A stretch of DNA of 64,000 nt. Origin: Albimonas marina. GTDB taxonomy: Bacteria > Pseudomonadota > Alphaproteobacteria > Rhodobacterales > Rhodobacteraceae. Each line of letters opens with the position of its first letter. Position 1 is the first letter of the stretch. Where the stretch lies: contig NZ_JARHUC010000011.1 of the NCBI RefSeq assembly GCF_029223255.1, positions 102,505 to 166,504 on the forward strand. Direction: 5' to 3'. The position numbers and the translations under genes were made by a program. The notes under the pieces are model-generated. The model searched no databases, was not told the DNA's origin, and worked only from the letters and a program-made list of their open reading frames with translations. This document shows, piece after piece, positions 16,404-25,731 of the stretch.

Positions 16404-17366
16404 TCAGCCTCCGGTCGGGCGGGCGGCGGCGCCCCAGGGGAAGCGGCCGACCTTGATGGTCTTGATCGCCTCGCGGTTCGCCACGTCGATGACGGTGACG
16501 TCGCCGGAGACGCCGTTGGTCGTGAACAGCAGCCGGCGGTCGGGGGAGAAGGCCATGTGCCAGACCCGGCGGCCGACGAGAATGTAGTCCTCGACCTGAT
16601 ACGTCTCGGCGTTCACGACGGCGATGTGGTTGGCGGGGCCCAACGCGATGAAGACGGTCTTCTCGTCTTGGGAGAACTCGAAGCCGACGGGCTGGATGCG
16701 GTCGCGGTGGATGTTGGGGATCTCGAACCGGATCTTGGCGAGCTCGCGCTGGTCCTCGACGGCGAAGACGGCGACGGTGCCGCCGATCTCCGACGACACC
16801 CACAGCTCCGTGCCGTGCTTGGCGAATTCGGCGTGGCGGGGGCGGGCGTCGACCAGGGTGTTGGCGAAGAGCTCGTGCGTCTCGGTGTCGATCCAGTGCG
16901 CCATGTTGGTGGTCTCGGAGGTGGTGATGGCGATGGTCCCGTCGGGGGAGACGGCCATGCCCTCCGGCTCGATCCCCACGTCGATCTGGGCGATGACGCG
17001 GCGCGTCTCGGTGTCGACCACGGTGGTGATCGCGTCGTCCTCGTTGGCGATGTAGAGGCGCCGGTCGTCGGGGTGCAGGGCGAACTGCTCGGGGTCCTCG
17101 CCGGAGGGGAGGTCGTGCAGGATCTCGCCCGTCTCGGGGTCCATCACCTGCACGGCGTTGCTGTCGGAGACGCAGATGTAGAGCCGCGAGTAGTCGTGGG
17201 AGAAGGTGAGGCCGCGGGGACGCTCGCCGGTGGGGATCGTGCGGACGACCTCCAGCGTGGCGACGTCGATCACCGAGATCGTGTCGTCCTTCTCGTTCGT
17301 CACCCAGATCTCGTCGGCGAGGGCCGGGGTGGCGAGGAGGGTCAGGGCGAGAGCGAGGGGGCGCAT
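16404..17366 (-). CDS. YVTN-type beta-propeller protein associated with PQQ catabolism
   Basis: A 320-residue periplasmic protein with a signal peptide ending near ALA-D (17/18). It consists of about seven YVTN-like repeats: ISVIDVATLEVVRTIPTG, VQVMDPETGEILHDLPSG, ITTVVDTETRRVIAQI, and similar units through VTVIDVANREAIKTIKVG at the C-terminus. Such propellers are a standard component of the PQQ-linked ABC gene set. Their biochemical role is unproven, and a docking or scaffolding role for the dehydrogenase-transporter system is plausible. It starts 2 bp after the binding-protein gene stop. Confidence 0.9.
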   Translation of the reverse strand: MRPLALALTLLATPALADEIWVTNEKDDTISVIDVATLEVVRTIPTGERPRGLTFSHDYSRLYICVSDSNAVQVMDPETGEILHDLPSGEDPEQFALHPDDRRLYIANEDDAITTVVDTETRRVIAQIDVGIEPEGMAVSPDGTIAITTSETTNMAHWIDTETHELFANTLVDARPRHAEFAKHGTELWVSSEIGGTVAVFAVEDQRELAKIRFEIPNIHRDRIQPVGFEFSQDEKTVFIALGPANHIAVVNAETYQVEDYILVGRRVWHMAFSPDRRLLFTTNGVSGDVTVIDVANREAIKTIKVGRFPWGAAARPTGG

Positions 17367-17368
17367 GG

Positions 17369-18538
17369 TCAGTTCCTTGCGGCGAAGGCGCGGCAGGCGC
17401 TCTCGCCCTCGTCCTGGCCGAGGGTGTCGAGCGCGTTGACGGGGTGCAGGAAGCCGTCGAGCGGGGTCAGGGCGACCAGCGCGCGGGGGTGGACCAGCGG
17501 CATCGGCTGGCGCAGCTGGCCGTTCCAGGGGCGGAAGGTCATCGGGCTGCCCTTGAACCCGGCGAGCTCGAAGGCGTCGGAGAGCATGTAGGCGCGCAGG
17601 CTGGCGGGGTCGGAGGCGTTGGTGCGGGTGGCGGCCTCGCCGATTGAGCGGACCGCGGCCCAGGCGGCGTAGTCCTCTGGCCGCATGTCGCGGGCGGCCA
17701 GCGCCTCGAAGCGGGATTGCAGCTGGGCGGCGCCCCATTGCTCGAGCGCGGGGGACCAGGCGACGGGGGTCAGGCCCTCGGACCCCGCCATGATCGTGGG
17801 GGTCCAGGTGTTGAACATCATGTAGCGGGCGAAGTCGCCGGCCTCGTCGGCCACCACCATCACGTCGTGATCGCGGAAGTCCTGCGTGAACAGGGGCGTC
17901 TCGCGGCCGGCGTCGCGGCGGATGTCGGCGTTCCACTCCCAGGTCTCGTCGGCGCGGATCCGCAGGCCGAACTTCGTGAAGCTGCGGCGCAGGGCGGCGG
18001 CGAAGGCGCGGTCGTCGGGATGGGTCCCCTCGACCAGCGCCACGTCGGTCCAGCGGCGCACGGTCAGGAACTGGGAGAGGGCGTCGGCGCGCATCGCGTG
18101 GCTGGGGATGGCGTGCAGGAGGTTCGCGCGGCAGTCAGGCCCGCGAAGCCGGTCGTCCTGGGCGGAGGCGTTGAGGATCAGGGCGCCCTGCGCCTCGGGC
18201 AGGTCGGCGATGGCGAGCAGGGTCTCGGCGGGGGCGTGGACCACCAGCAGGGGGGTCCGGGCGAGCGCCTCGCGCGCGGCGGCGAGCGCGTCGCCGCCGG
18301 GGGGGACGATGCGGGGCTCCAGCGCGTAGGCATGGCCGAGGAAGCGGCCGGTCCTGGCGTCGTCCTCGATCCCCAGTCGGGCGCCGGCGAGACCGAGGTC
18401 CTCGGGGATCGGGTCGAGGTTCGACAGCACCGGGGGGCGGTCGACCTGCTGCTCCAGCCAGCCCACGCGCACCGAAAGCTCCGCCTGCGCGGGGACGGCG
18501 AGGGCCAGGGCGGCCAGGAGGGCGAGCGGCTTGAGCAT
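17369..18538 (-). CDS. Periplasmic ABC binding-protein-like component of the PQQ alcohol system
   Basis: A 389-residue exported protein with a signal peptide (MLKPLALLAALALAVPAQA, cleavage near 19). It has the Leu/Ile/Val-binding type I fold: an RFLGHAYAL opening, a DVALVEGTHPDDRAFAAALRRSFTKFG central strand-helix unit and a late RAYMLSDAFELAGFKGSPMTFRPWNGQLRQP segment, the last being characteristic of the PQQ-associated binding proteins. It is the first gene of a six-gene leftward operon whose promoter region is shared with the divergent cytochrome gene and has a GGTCGAAT motif 35-48 bp upstream. The ligand is not known. Confidence 0.9.
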   Translation of the reverse strand: MLKPLALLAALALAVPAQAELSVRVGWLEQQVDRPPVLSNLDPIPEDLGLAGARLGIEDDARTGRFLGHAYALEPRIVPPGGDALAAAREALARTPLLVVHAPAETLLAIADLPEAQGALILNASAQDDRLRGPDCRANLLHAIPSHAMRADALSQFLTVRRWTDVALVEGTHPDDRAFAAALRRSFTKFGLRIRADETWEWNADIRRDAGRETPLFTQDFRDHDVMVVADEAGDFARYMMFNTWTPTIMAGSEGLTPVAWSPALEQWGAAQLQSRFEALAARDMRPEDYAAWAAVRSIGEAATRTNASDPASLRAYMLSDAFELAGFKGSPMTFRPWNGQLRQPMPLVHPRALVALTPLDGFLHPVNALDTLGQDEGESACRAFAARN

Positions 18539-18572
18539 GGTTCAGGACGCTGGCCGCGACAGGGCGCCGCGT

Positions 18573-18586
18573 CCATTCGACCATGG
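18573..18586 (-). promoter_or_regulatory. GGTCGAAT motif upstream of the PQQ-ABC operon
   Basis: On the minus strand this reads CCATGGTCGAATGG, with the motif in the same direction as the operon it precedes and 35-48 bp before the start codon. A second copy for the divergent cytochrome gene lies about 45 bp away on the plus strand. Confidence 0.5.
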
Positions 18587-18626
18587 TCGGGGGTCCCGCG
18601 CCGGCGCGCCGCCGGCCTCTCGCCCG

Positions 18627-18639
18627 AAGGTCGAATACC
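18627..18639 (+). promoter_or_regulatory. GGTCGAAT motif upstream of the cytochrome c gene
   Basis: AAGGTCGAATACC, co-directional with the cytochrome gene and about 69-81 bp before its ATG. It is part of the five-copy motif set. Confidence 0.5.
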
Positions 18640-18707
18640 GCCCCCGGCGGACGCTGCGGTAACGAATCCGCAACGACATCGAACCGCCTGACAGGGAGCC
18701 CGACCCC

Positions 18708-19427
18708 ATGATCCGCTCGCGATCCCCCGCCCGCGCCGCCGGCGCGCTCGCCCTCGTCCTCGCCGGGACCGCCGGCCTCGCGCCGGGGCCGGCGGCCTGG
18801 GCCCATGGCGACGTGGCCCCGCAGCCGGTGAACACCGACGCGCTGCCCGACGTCGGCGAGGACTGGCTGACCGAGAACCCCTACCGCGCCATGGGCGACG
18901 AGGTCTGGGCCAAGGCCATCGAGATCGGCGACAGCGGCTACAACCAGAACTGCGCGCGCTGCCATGGCTTGGGCGTGGTGTCGGGCGGCCTCGCCCCCGA
19001 CCTGCGCTTCCTGGAGGCGGAGGAGTACGGCGACGAGTGGTTCGTCGAGCGCTTCCGCCACGGCTACACCCAGAACGGCGCCACCAAGATGCCGGCCTTC
19101 GGCGAGCTCTTGGGCCAGAAGGCCGCCTGGGCGATCCGCACCTATATCGAGACCCGGCCCGACGGCGACTCGATGGAGGCCTACGCCGGCCGGCTGAAGG
19201 AGATCCGCGACACGCTCGCCGCCATGCCCGCGGGGCAGGCCGACGCCGGGCAGGTGGCGGCGATGGCGGGCGAGCTGCACGAGATCGCCGGCGAGATCGA
19301 GACCGCCTCGGGCGCGCCGGTGGCCGACTCGATCGCCTTCCGCGCGGCGAAGCAGCTTTCGGGCGAGGCGGCGGACCCCGCCCAGGCGGCCGAGACGCTG
19401 ACCGTCGGGCTGAGCGCGGCGCACTGA
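18708..19427 (+). CDS. c-type cytochrome, c-550 PedF-like electron acceptor
   Basis: A 239-residue exported cytochrome. The signal peptide ends near WAH (31-33), the single heme motif CARCH is at 82-86, and the probable axial Met128 lies in TKMPAF. It matches the class I cytochromes that take electrons from PQQ alcohol dehydrogenases (PedF/cytochrome c550). An additional C-terminal stretch of about 70 residues (from MEAYAGRLKEIRDTL onward) is charged, helical and unlike a heme domain. The gene is divergent from the PQQ-ABC operon and is directly followed by a quinoprotein-associated binding protein (TGATG overlap), so the two are probably translated together. Confidence 0.9.
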   Translation: MIRSRSPARAAGALALVLAGTAGLAPGPAAWAHGDVAPQPVNTDALPDVGEDWLTENPYRAMGDEVWAKAIEIGDSGYNQNCARCHGLGVVSGGLAPDLRFLEAEEYGDEWFVERFRHGYTQNGATKMPAFGELLGQKAAWAIRTYIETRPDGDSMEAYAGRLKEIRDTLAAMPAGQADAGQVAAMAGELHEIAGEIETASGAPVADSIAFRAAKQLSGEAADPAQAAETLTVGLSAAH

Positions 19428-20338
19428 TGCCGGGCCGTCGCCCCCTCCTGGCGGCGGCCGCGGCGGCCGCGGCCTGGGCCCTGCTCCTCCCGGCGGGCCC
19501 GGCCGCGGCGCGGTGCGAGGACTGGACGCCCCAGCCCCGGCCGCAGAACGCCTCGCGCGACGTGGTGGGCCAGAGCCTGGACGACATCCAGGCGCGCGGC
19601 TGGATCGACTTCGCGGTCTACGAGGCCTTCCCCCCCTGGTCGTGGGAGGAGGACGGCGCGCCGAAGGGCGTGGACGTGGAGCTGGGGCGGATCATCGCCG
19701 CGGACCTGGGCGTCGAGCCGCGCTTCACCTTCGTCGCCGCGGGCGAGACGCTGGACGACGACCTGCGCAACCACGTCTGGAAGGGTCCGGTGGTGAACGG
19801 GCGGGCGTCGAACGTGATGCTGCACGTGCCCTACGATTCCGACTACGCCTGCCGGGTCGACCAGGTGGTCTTCGCCGGGCGCTACTTCACCGAGACGCTC
19901 GCCATCGCCTACGCCGAGGCGGAGTATCCCGACGGCGGCCCCGTGCCGGCCTATTTCCGCTTCGATCCGGTGGCGGTCGAGAACGACAGCCTGGCGGATT
20001 TCCACCTCTCGTCCATCGGGAACGGGGCGTTGCAGGGGAACATCCGCCGCTACGCCTCGACGCCGGCCGCCATGGAGGCGCTGGCGCGGGGCGAGGTGAA
20101 GGCCGCGATGGGGCCGCTGCACGAGCTGGAATGGGGGCTGGTCCCTGGGCTGGCGGTGCATTCGCCGCCGCTGCCGGGGCTCGCCCGCGGGACGTGGACG
20201 CTGGGCGTCGCCGTGCGCCAGTCCTGGCGGCCGCTGGGCTACGCCGTGGACGACGCGGTGCGCGCCGCGGTCGAGGACGGGCGGCTGGCCGCGGTCTTCG
20301 AGGCCTACGGGCTGAGCTGGACCCCGCCCGCGGACTGA
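19427..20338 (+). CDS. Quinoprotein-associated extracellular solute-binding protein (MoxJ-like)
   Basis: A 303-residue periplasmic binding protein with a signal peptide (poly-Ala stretch ending near AAA-R, about residue 28). It shows the type II binding-protein fold: WIDFAVYEAFPPWSWEEDGAPKGVDVELGRIIAADLGV at the N-terminal lobe, and AMEALARGEVKAAMGP and RGTWTLGVAVRQSW in the second lobe. Homologues lie next to quinoprotein dehydrogenases (MxaJ/XoxJ family), where they may help load or activate the enzyme rather than transport. The ATG overlaps the cytochrome stop. The product probably acts on the dehydrogenase encoded at 11926-13689. Confidence 0.88.
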   Translation: MPGRRPLLAAAAAAAAWALLLPAGPAAARCEDWTPQPRPQNASRDVVGQSLDDIQARGWIDFAVYEAFPPWSWEEDGAPKGVDVELGRIIAADLGVEPRFTFVAAGETLDDDLRNHVWKGPVVNGRASNVMLHVPYDSDYACRVDQVVFAGRYFTETLAIAYAEAEYPDGGPVPAYFRFDPVAVENDSLADFHLSSIGNGALQGNIRRYASTPAAMEALARGEVKAAMGPLHELEWGLVPGLAVHSPPLPGLARGTWTLGVAVRQSWRPLGYAVDDAVRAAVEDGRLAAVFEAYGLSWTPPAD

Positions 20339-20364
20339 GCGGCGGGGCCGCGGGCCCCCCCGCC

Positions 20365-20378
20365 TAAGGTCGAATGGC
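20365..20378 (+). promoter_or_regulatory. GGTCGAAT motif upstream of coxG
   Basis: TAAGGTCGAATGGC, co-directional with coxG and about 77-90 bp before its ATG. It follows a short GC hairpin (20341-20347 with 20358-20364) that could end the preceding transcript. It suggests that the cox genes have their own promoter in the same regulon as the quinoprotein genes. Confidence 0.5.
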
Positions 20379-20454
20379 GCGGGCGGCCCGCGCCCTCCTA
20401 CCCTCTCATCAACCCCACCGGCCCGCGACGGCCGGACCCGACAGGAGAAGCCCC

Positions 20455-21051
20455 ATGGAACTCACCGGCGAACGGATCATCCGGGCGGACCGCGCCACGG
20501 TCTGGGCGGCCCTGAACGACCCGGAGGTGCTGAAGGCCTGCATTCCGGGCTGCGAGCGGCTGGAGAAGCTGTCGGACACCGAGATGGAGGCCGACGTCAC
20601 CCAGAAGGTCGGCCCGGTGAAGGCGAAGTTCAAAGGGCAGGTGACGCTCGAGGACGTGCGCCCGGCCGAGGGCTATTTCCTCTCCGGCGAGGGCAAGGGC
20701 GGCGCCGCGGGCTTCGCCAAGGGGGGCGCGCGGGTGAACCTGTCCGACCACGCCGAGGGCACGCTGCTGAGCTACGTCGCCGAGGCGCGGGTGGGCGGCA
20801 AGCTCGCCCAGCTCGGCTCGCGCCTGATCGACGGGTTCGCGCGCAAGATGGCGGACGAGTTCTTCGCCCTGTTCCAGGCGCAGGTCGAGGGCGCCGCGCC
20901 GGCCCCCGCGGCCGCCGCGGTCCAGGCGCCGGCCCCCGCCGCGCCGGCCAGGGCGCCCGAGATGGCGGGCGCGACGTCCGCGCCGGCGCCTGCGCAAGCC
21001 GCCGCCGAGACCGGGGAGAAGAAGGGCTGGCTGCGCCGCCTTCTCTCCTGA
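20455..21051 (+). CDS. coxG: CoxG-like SRPBCC membrane-recruitment protein
   Basis: A 198-residue protein with an N-terminal SRPBCC/START-like domain (about 1-150; MELTGERIIRADRATVWAALND and KACIPGCERLEKL are typical of CoxG). It is followed by an Ala/Pro-rich linker and a basic C-terminal tail ending KKGWLRRLLS. CoxG proteins anchor carbon-monoxide-dehydrogenase-type molybdenum enzymes to the membrane, and the Pro/Ala linker plus basic tail fits membrane attachment. The ATG at 20455 follows AGGAGAAG. It precedes the small, large and medium subunit genes. It is likely to serve this enzyme rather than a dedicated CO oxidation system. Confidence 0.85.
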   Translation: MELTGERIIRADRATVWAALNDPEVLKACIPGCERLEKLSDTEMEADVTQKVGPVKAKFKGQVTLEDVRPAEGYFLSGEGKGGAAGFAKGGARVNLSDHAEGTLLSYVAEARVGGKLAQLGSRLIDGFARKMADEFFALFQAQVEGAAPAPAAAAVQAPAPAAPARAPEMAGATSAPAPAQAAAETGEKKGWLRRLLS

Positions 21052-21132
21052 CCCATTCCGGCCGGCGCGCGGCATAGGGAGCGCGCGCCGCACCGAACCT
21101 CAAGCCAGATGCATCGCCAGGGGAGGATCAAG

Positions 21133-21618
<486 letters not shown>

Positions 21619-21632
21619 GGGGAGGGGAGATC

Positions 21633-24011
21633 ATGCCCAAGGACTTCGGGATCGGCGCCAGCTCGAAGCGGCGCGAGGACAAGCGGTTCCTGACCGGCAA
21701 GGGCCGGTACGTGGACGACATGAACCGGCCCGGCCAGGCCTACGTGCACTTCCTGCGCTCGGACATGGCGCATGGTCGGATCCTGTCGATCGACGTCTCG
21801 GCGGCCGAGGCCGCGCCGGGGGTGATCAAGGTGTTCACCTCGAAGGACTTCGAGGGCGTCGGCGGCATCCCCTGCGGCTGGCTGATCACCGACAAGAACG
21901 GCGAGCCGATGAAGGAGCCCAAGCACCCGATCCTCGCCGAGGGCAAGGTGCGCCACGTGGGCGACCCGATCGTGGCCGTGGTGGCCGAGACCCGCGCCCA
22001 GGCCAAGGACGCCGCGGAGCTGGTGGAGGTGGAGCTCGAGGAACTCCCCGCCGCCATCGACATGCGCGCCGCCGTCGCCGGCGGGGCGCTGGTGCATGAC
22101 GAGGCGCCGGGGAACCTCTGCTACGACTGGGATTTCCCGGCCGAGAGCAAGGACGCCGTCGACGAGGCGATCCGCAACGCCCACCACGTGACGGTGCTGG
22201 AGCTGCGCAACAACCGCCTGGTCGCCAACCCGATGGAGCCGCGCGCGGCGCTGGGCGAATACGACGACGCCGACGACATGCACACGCTGTGGACCACGTC
22301 CCAGAACCCGCATGTGATCCGCCTGCTGATGGGCGCCTTCGTCCTGGGCCTGCCCGAGCACAAGCTGCGGGTGGTTGCGCCGGACGTGGGCGGGGGCTTC
22401 GGCTCGAAGATCTACCACTATGCGGAGGAAGCCTTCGTCACCTTCGCCGCCAAGGTCGTCGGGCGGCCGGTGAAGTGGACCTCGGACCGGGGCGAGGCCT
22501 TCATGTCCGACGCCCATGGCCGCGACCACGTCTGCAAGGTGGAGCTGGCGATGGACGCGGAGGGCAATTTCCTCGCCCTGCGCTCGACCACGCTGGCGAA
22601 CATGGGCGCTTACCTCTCGACCTTCGCGCCCTGCATCCCGACCTGGCTGCACGGCACGCTGCTGGCGGGCAACTACAAGACCCCGCTGATCTTCACCAAC
22701 GTGCGCGCGGTGTTCACCAACACCGTCCCCGTCGACGCCTATCGCGGCGCCGGGCGCCCCGAGGCCACCTACCTGATCGAGCGCGTGGTCGATAAAGCCG
22801 CCCGCGAGATCGGCATGGACCCCGCCGAGCTGCGTCGGAAGAACTTCATCACCGAGTTCCCCTACCAGACCCCGGTGGCTGTCCAGTACGACTCGGGCGA
22901 CTACAACGCGACGCTCGACAAGGTGCTGGAGGTCGCCGACCGCGCCGGCTTCGAGGCGCGGAAGGCCGAGAGCGCCGCGCGCGGCAAGCTGCGGGGCTTC
23001 GGGCTCGCGCATTACATCGAGGCCTGCGGGATCGCACCCTCCTCCCTCGTGGGCGCGCTGGGCGCCCGGGCGGGGCTCTACGAGGCCGCGACGGTGCGGG
23101 TGAACCCGACGGGGTCGGTCTCGGTCTTCACCGGCTCGCATTCCCACGGGCAGGGGCATGAGACGACCTTCGCCCAGGTGGTGGCGGACATGCTGGGAAT
23201 CCCCGAGGCGAACGTCGACATCGTCCATGGCGACACCTCGAAGGTGCCGTTCGGGATGGGGACCTACGGGTCGCGCAGCCTGGCGGTCGGCGGCTCGGCC
23301 ATCGTGAAGTCGGTCGACAAGATCGTGGCCAAGGCCAAGAAGATCGCGGCGCACCTGCTCGAGGCGTCCGAGACCGACGTGACCTTCGAGAACGGTCAGT
23401 TCACGGTCGCGGGCACCGACCGGTCGGTGAGCTGGGCGGACGTGACGCTGGCGGCCTACGTGCCCCACAACTATCCCATCGACTCGGTCGAGCCGGGACT
23501 GGAGGAGACCTCCTTCTACGATCCGGCCAACTTCACCTACCCCTCGGGCGCCTACGTCTGCGAGGTCGAGGTCGATCCCGACACCGGCAAGGTGCAGGTG
23601 ATGTCCTTCGCCGCCGCCGACGACTTCGGCAATGTGGTCAACCCGATGATCGTGGAAGGCCAGGTGCATGGCGGCCTCGCCCAGGGGATCGGCCAGGCGC
23701 TGATGGAGGGCTGCGTCTACGACGAGAGCGGGCAGCTGCTGACCGCCTCCTACATGGACTACGCGATGCCGCTGGCCCGCGACCTGCCGAGCTTCACCGT
23801 GGACAACTCCGCCTGCACGCCCTGCACGCACAACCCGCTGGGGGTGAAGGGCTGCGGCGAGGCGGGGGCCATCGGCAGCCCGCCGGCGCTGGTCAACGCG
23901 GTGCTGGACGCGCTGTCGGGCTACGGCATCGCCCATCTCGACATGCCGCTGACGCCCTCGAAGGTCTGGGAGGCGATCGACGCCGCCCGGCCCGCGGCCG
24001 CGGCCGAGTGA
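21633..24011 (+). CDS. coxL: Form II xanthine-oxidase-family molybdenum hydroxylase large subunit (CoxL-like)
   Basis: A 792-residue catalytic subunit binding the molybdopterin cytosine dinucleotide cofactor. The active-site loop reads AYRGAGR (residues 369-375), which is the form II signature. The bona fide CO dehydrogenase loop AYxCSFR is absent. Other family marks are [11 protein letters not shown] near the N-terminus, [30 protein letters not shown], and the C-terminal [17 protein letters not shown] with its conserved active-site Glu. The ATG is placed by GGGGAGGGG. Form II enzymes oxidise diverse aldehydes and N-heterocycles. Here aldehyde oxidation downstream of the alcohol dehydrogenase is a reasonable guess. 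It carries no evidence for growth on CO. Confidence 0.92.
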   Translation: MPKDFGIGASSKRREDKRFLTGKGRYVDDMNRPGQAYVHFLRSDMAHGRILSIDVSAAEAAPGVIKVFTSKDFEGVGGIPCGWLITDKNGEPMKEPKHPILAEGKVRHVGDPIVAVVAETRAQAKDAAELVEVELEELPAAIDMRAAVAGGALVHDEAPGNLCYDWDFPAESKDAVDEAIRNAHHVTVLELRNNRLVANPMEPRAALGEYDDADDMHTLWTTSQNPHVIRLLMGAFVLGLPEHKLRVVAPDVGGGFGSKIYHYAEEAFVTFAAKVVGRPVKWTSDRGEAFMSDAHGRDHVCKVELAMDAEGNFLALRSTTLANMGAYLSTFAPCIPTWLHGTLLAGNYKTPLIFTNVRAVFTNTVPVDAYRGAGRPEATYLIERVVDKAAREIGMDPAELRRKNFITEFPYQTPVAVQYDSGDYNATLDKVLEVADRAGFEARKAESAARGKLRGFGLAHYIEACGIAPSSLVGALGARAGLYEAATVRVNPTGSVSVFTGSHSHGQGHETTFAQVVADMLGIPEANVDIVHGDTSKVPFGMGTYGSRSLAVGGSAIVKSVDKIVAKAKKIAAHLLEASETDVTFENGQFTVAGTDRSVSWADVTLAAYVPHNYPIDSVEPGLEETSFYDPANFTYPSGAYVCEVEVDPDTGKVQVMSFAAADDFGNVVNPMIVEGQVHGGLAQGIGQALMEGCVYDESGQLLTASYMDYAMPLARDLPSFTVDNSACTPCTHNPLGVKGCGEAGAIGSPPALVNAVLDALSGYGIAHLDMPLTPSKVWEAIDAARPAAAAE

Positions 24012-24018
24012 ACCCTGT

Positions 24019-24042
24019 CCCCTCCCGCCCCGGCGGGAGGGG
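24019..24042 (+). terminator. Intercistronic hairpin between coxL and coxM
   Basis: CCCCTCCCGCC pairs with GGCGGGAGGGG across a very short loop, beginning 8 bp after the coxL stop and ending 22 bp before coxM. It has no T-run and may protect or attenuate the message. Confidence 0.45.
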
Positions 24043-24063
24043 AACGTCAAGGGAGGACATGAG

Positions 24064-24861
24064 ATGTACGATTTCGAACTCGCCCGGCCGACGACCCTCG
24101 AAGAGGCCCTGCTGGCGATGCAGGCGGACGAGGCGCAGCCGTTGTCCGGCGGCCAGACGCTGATCCCGACGCTGAAGGCGCGGCTGGGGATGCCGGGCAC
24201 GCTGGTGGACCTGACGGGGATCGCCGAGCTGAAGGGCATTTCGCGCGACGGCGACGTGCTGCGGATCGGGGCGGCGACGCGCCATGCGGACGTGGCGGCC
24301 TCGGACGTGGTGCGGGCCGCGATCCCCGCGGTGGCGGCGCTGGCCGGCAAGATCGGCGACCCGGCGGTGCGCAACCGCGGCACCATCGGCGGCAGCCTCG
24401 CGAACAACGACCCCGCCGCCTGCTACCCCTCGGCGGCGCTGGGGCTGGGGGCGAGCTTGCGCACCTCGGCCGGGCGGGCGATCCCGGCGGACGACTTCTT
24501 CCTGGGCATGTTCGAGACGGCGCTGGAGGAGCGGGAGCTGCTGGTGGGCGTCGACCTGCCCGTGCCGATGGCGGCGAACTACCAGAAGTTCGAGCAGCCG
24601 GCCTCCCGCTTCGCGCTGGTGGGGGTGTTCGTCGCCCGCTTCGCCTCCGGCGTGCGGGTGGCGGTGACCGGCGCCTCGGAAGGGGGCGTGTTCCGCTGGA
24701 CGGAGGCCGAGCAGGCCCTGTCGGCGAGCTTCTCCCCCTCGGCGGTGGAGGGGATGAGCCCCCCCGCCGAGGGCATGATCGGGGATCTCCATGGCGCTCC
24801 CCGGTATCGCGCGCACCTGGTAGGGGTCCTGACCCGGCGCGCGGTCGCGGCCTGCGGCTGA
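24064..24861 (+). CDS. coxM: Molybdenum hydroxylase FAD-binding medium subunit (CoxM-like)
   Basis: A 265-residue flavoprotein subunit that passes electrons from the [2Fe-2S] clusters to the respiratory chain. FAD-binding motifs are LSGGQTLIPTL (about 28-37) and RNRGTIGGSLANNDPAACYP (about 105-125), both canonical for the family. The length is slightly short compared with CoxM (about 285) but complete through the C-terminal domain. It starts 52 bp after coxL, behind GGGAGGACATGAG. The gene order G-S-L-M differs from the classic coxMSL order. No maturation genes (coxD, coxE, coxF) follow in the window, so these must be elsewhere or unnecessary. Confidence 0.92.
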   Translation: MYDFELARPTTLEEALLAMQADEAQPLSGGQTLIPTLKARLGMPGTLVDLTGIAELKGISRDGDVLRIGAATRHADVAASDVVRAAIPAVAALAGKIGDPAVRNRGTIGGSLANNDPAACYPSAALGLGASLRTSAGRAIPADDFFLGMFETALEERELLVGVDLPVPMAANYQKFEQPASRFALVGVFVARFASGVRVAVTGASEGGVFRWTEAEQALSASFSPSAVEGMSPPAEGMIGDLHGAPRYRAHLVGVLTRRAVAACG

Positions 24862-24890
24862 TCCTCCTCCCCCAGCCGGGGTCCTGTCTC

Positions 24891-24921
24891 GGGGCGGTTC
24901 TTCGGAACCGTCCCGTTTTTT
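24891..24921 (+). terminator. Rho-independent terminator after coxM
   Basis: A stem of about 10 bp (GGGGCGGTTC with GAACCGTCCC, one mismatch-tolerant pair) closed by a stable TTCG tetraloop and followed by GTTTTTTCG. It is the clearest intrinsic terminator in the window and closes the cox operon. Confidence 0.88.
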
Positions 24922-24961
24922 CGTTCCGGGGCGGGGGGATGCGGCCGCGGCGGCGGGCGGC

Positions 24962-24985
24962 TGCAAATGCGTCTCAACTTCAAGC
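24962..24985 (+). promoter_or_regulatory. Candidate Fur/Mur-family operator upstream of mntP
   Basis: TGCAAATGCGTCTCAACTTC lies in the only AT-rich stretch of the 287-bp cox-mntP gap and resembles alphaproteobacterial Fur/Mur boxes (AAATGCGTCTCA core). It is about 165-187 bp upstream of the mntP start. Rather weak, since the dyad is imperfect. Confidence 0.3.
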
Positions 24986-25148
24986 GCATGATTCCGCTTT
25001 ACTTTCTCCGGCGACGACCCTATCCGGCGCGTCCCGCGCGGGGCGGGGGGCTTCGGGCCCCGCGGTTCCGCGCGGGTCGATGGCGCGGCGACCCGGCGGG
25101 CGGGCCGCCCGGCGCGCCGGCCCCCCGACCGCCCGCAGGAGCGCGCGC

Positions 25149-25712
25149 ATGACCCCCACGGCCATCGGCGTCCTGGCGCTGACCCTCTCGGTCGACGCCT
25201 TCATCGCGGCGCTGGGCAAGGGCGCGGTCGAGCGGCGGGTCGGCTTCCGCCGGGCCCTGCGCACCGGCGCGATCTTCGGCGCGGTCGAGGCGCTGACCCC
25301 CCTGCTGGGCTGGGCGCTGGGCGTCGCCGCCAGCCATTACGTCGCCGCGGTCGACCACTGGGTCGCCTTCGCGCTTCTGGGCGCGGTGGGGGCGCACATG
25401 ATCCTCGTCGCGATCTCCGCCCCGCGGGAGACGCCCGAGGCCGGGCGCGGCGGGCTGTGGAGCACGGTGGCGGCGGCCGTCGGCTCCTCGATCGACGCGA
25501 TGGCGGTGGGGGTCTCGCTGGCCTTCCTGGAGGTGAACATCCTGGTGGTGGCCGCGGCCATCGGGCTCGCCACCATGGCGATGAGCACCACGGGCGTGCT
25601 GGCCGGCCGCTTCCTGGGCCGGCGGCTGGGGCGGATCGTGGGCGTGGGCGGGGGGCTGGCGCTGATCGGGCTGGGCGCCTCGATCCTGGCCGAGCACCTG
25701 GGCTGGGTCTGA
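25149..25712 (+). CDS. mntP: MntP-type manganese efflux pump
   Basis: A 187-residue inner-membrane protein with six hydrophobic segments in two related halves, the DUF204/MntP arrangement. The paired acidic motifs are LSVDAFIAALGKG (Asp16) in the first half and GSSIDAMAVGVSLAF in the second, matching the metal-binding aspartates of MntP. The start at 25149 gives the family's usual N-terminus. The longer upstream frame is low-complexity Arg/Gly/Pro. It stands alone between the cox terminator and a convergent peptidase gene (19-bp gap). The role is inferred from the family and was not tested. Confidence 0.85.
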   Translation: MTPTAIGVLALTLSVDAFIAALGKGAVERRVGFRRALRTGAIFGAVEALTPLLGWALGVAASHYVAAVDHWVAFALLGAVGAHMILVAISAPRETPEAGRGGLWSTVAAAVGSSIDAMAVGVSLAFLEVNILVVAAAIGLATMAMSTTGVLAGRFLGRRLGRIVGVGGGLALIGLGASILAEHLGWV

Positions 25713-25731
25713 GGCGCGCCTCCGGGCGGGG

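Noticed and set aside
21633..24011. Aerobic carbon monoxide dehydrogenase
   Set aside because: The catalytic loop is AYRGAGR, which is form II, and not the AYxCSFR loop of CO dehydrogenase.
25000..25148. yybP-ykoY manganese riboswitch upstream of mntP
   Set aside because: The conserved internal loops of that riboswitch are not present, and only GC-rich repeats are seen.
24967..25152. A 61-codon frame (MRLNFKRMIPLYFLRR) upstream of mntP
   Set aside because: No convincing ribosome-binding site, low-complexity second half, and it overlaps the real mntP start.
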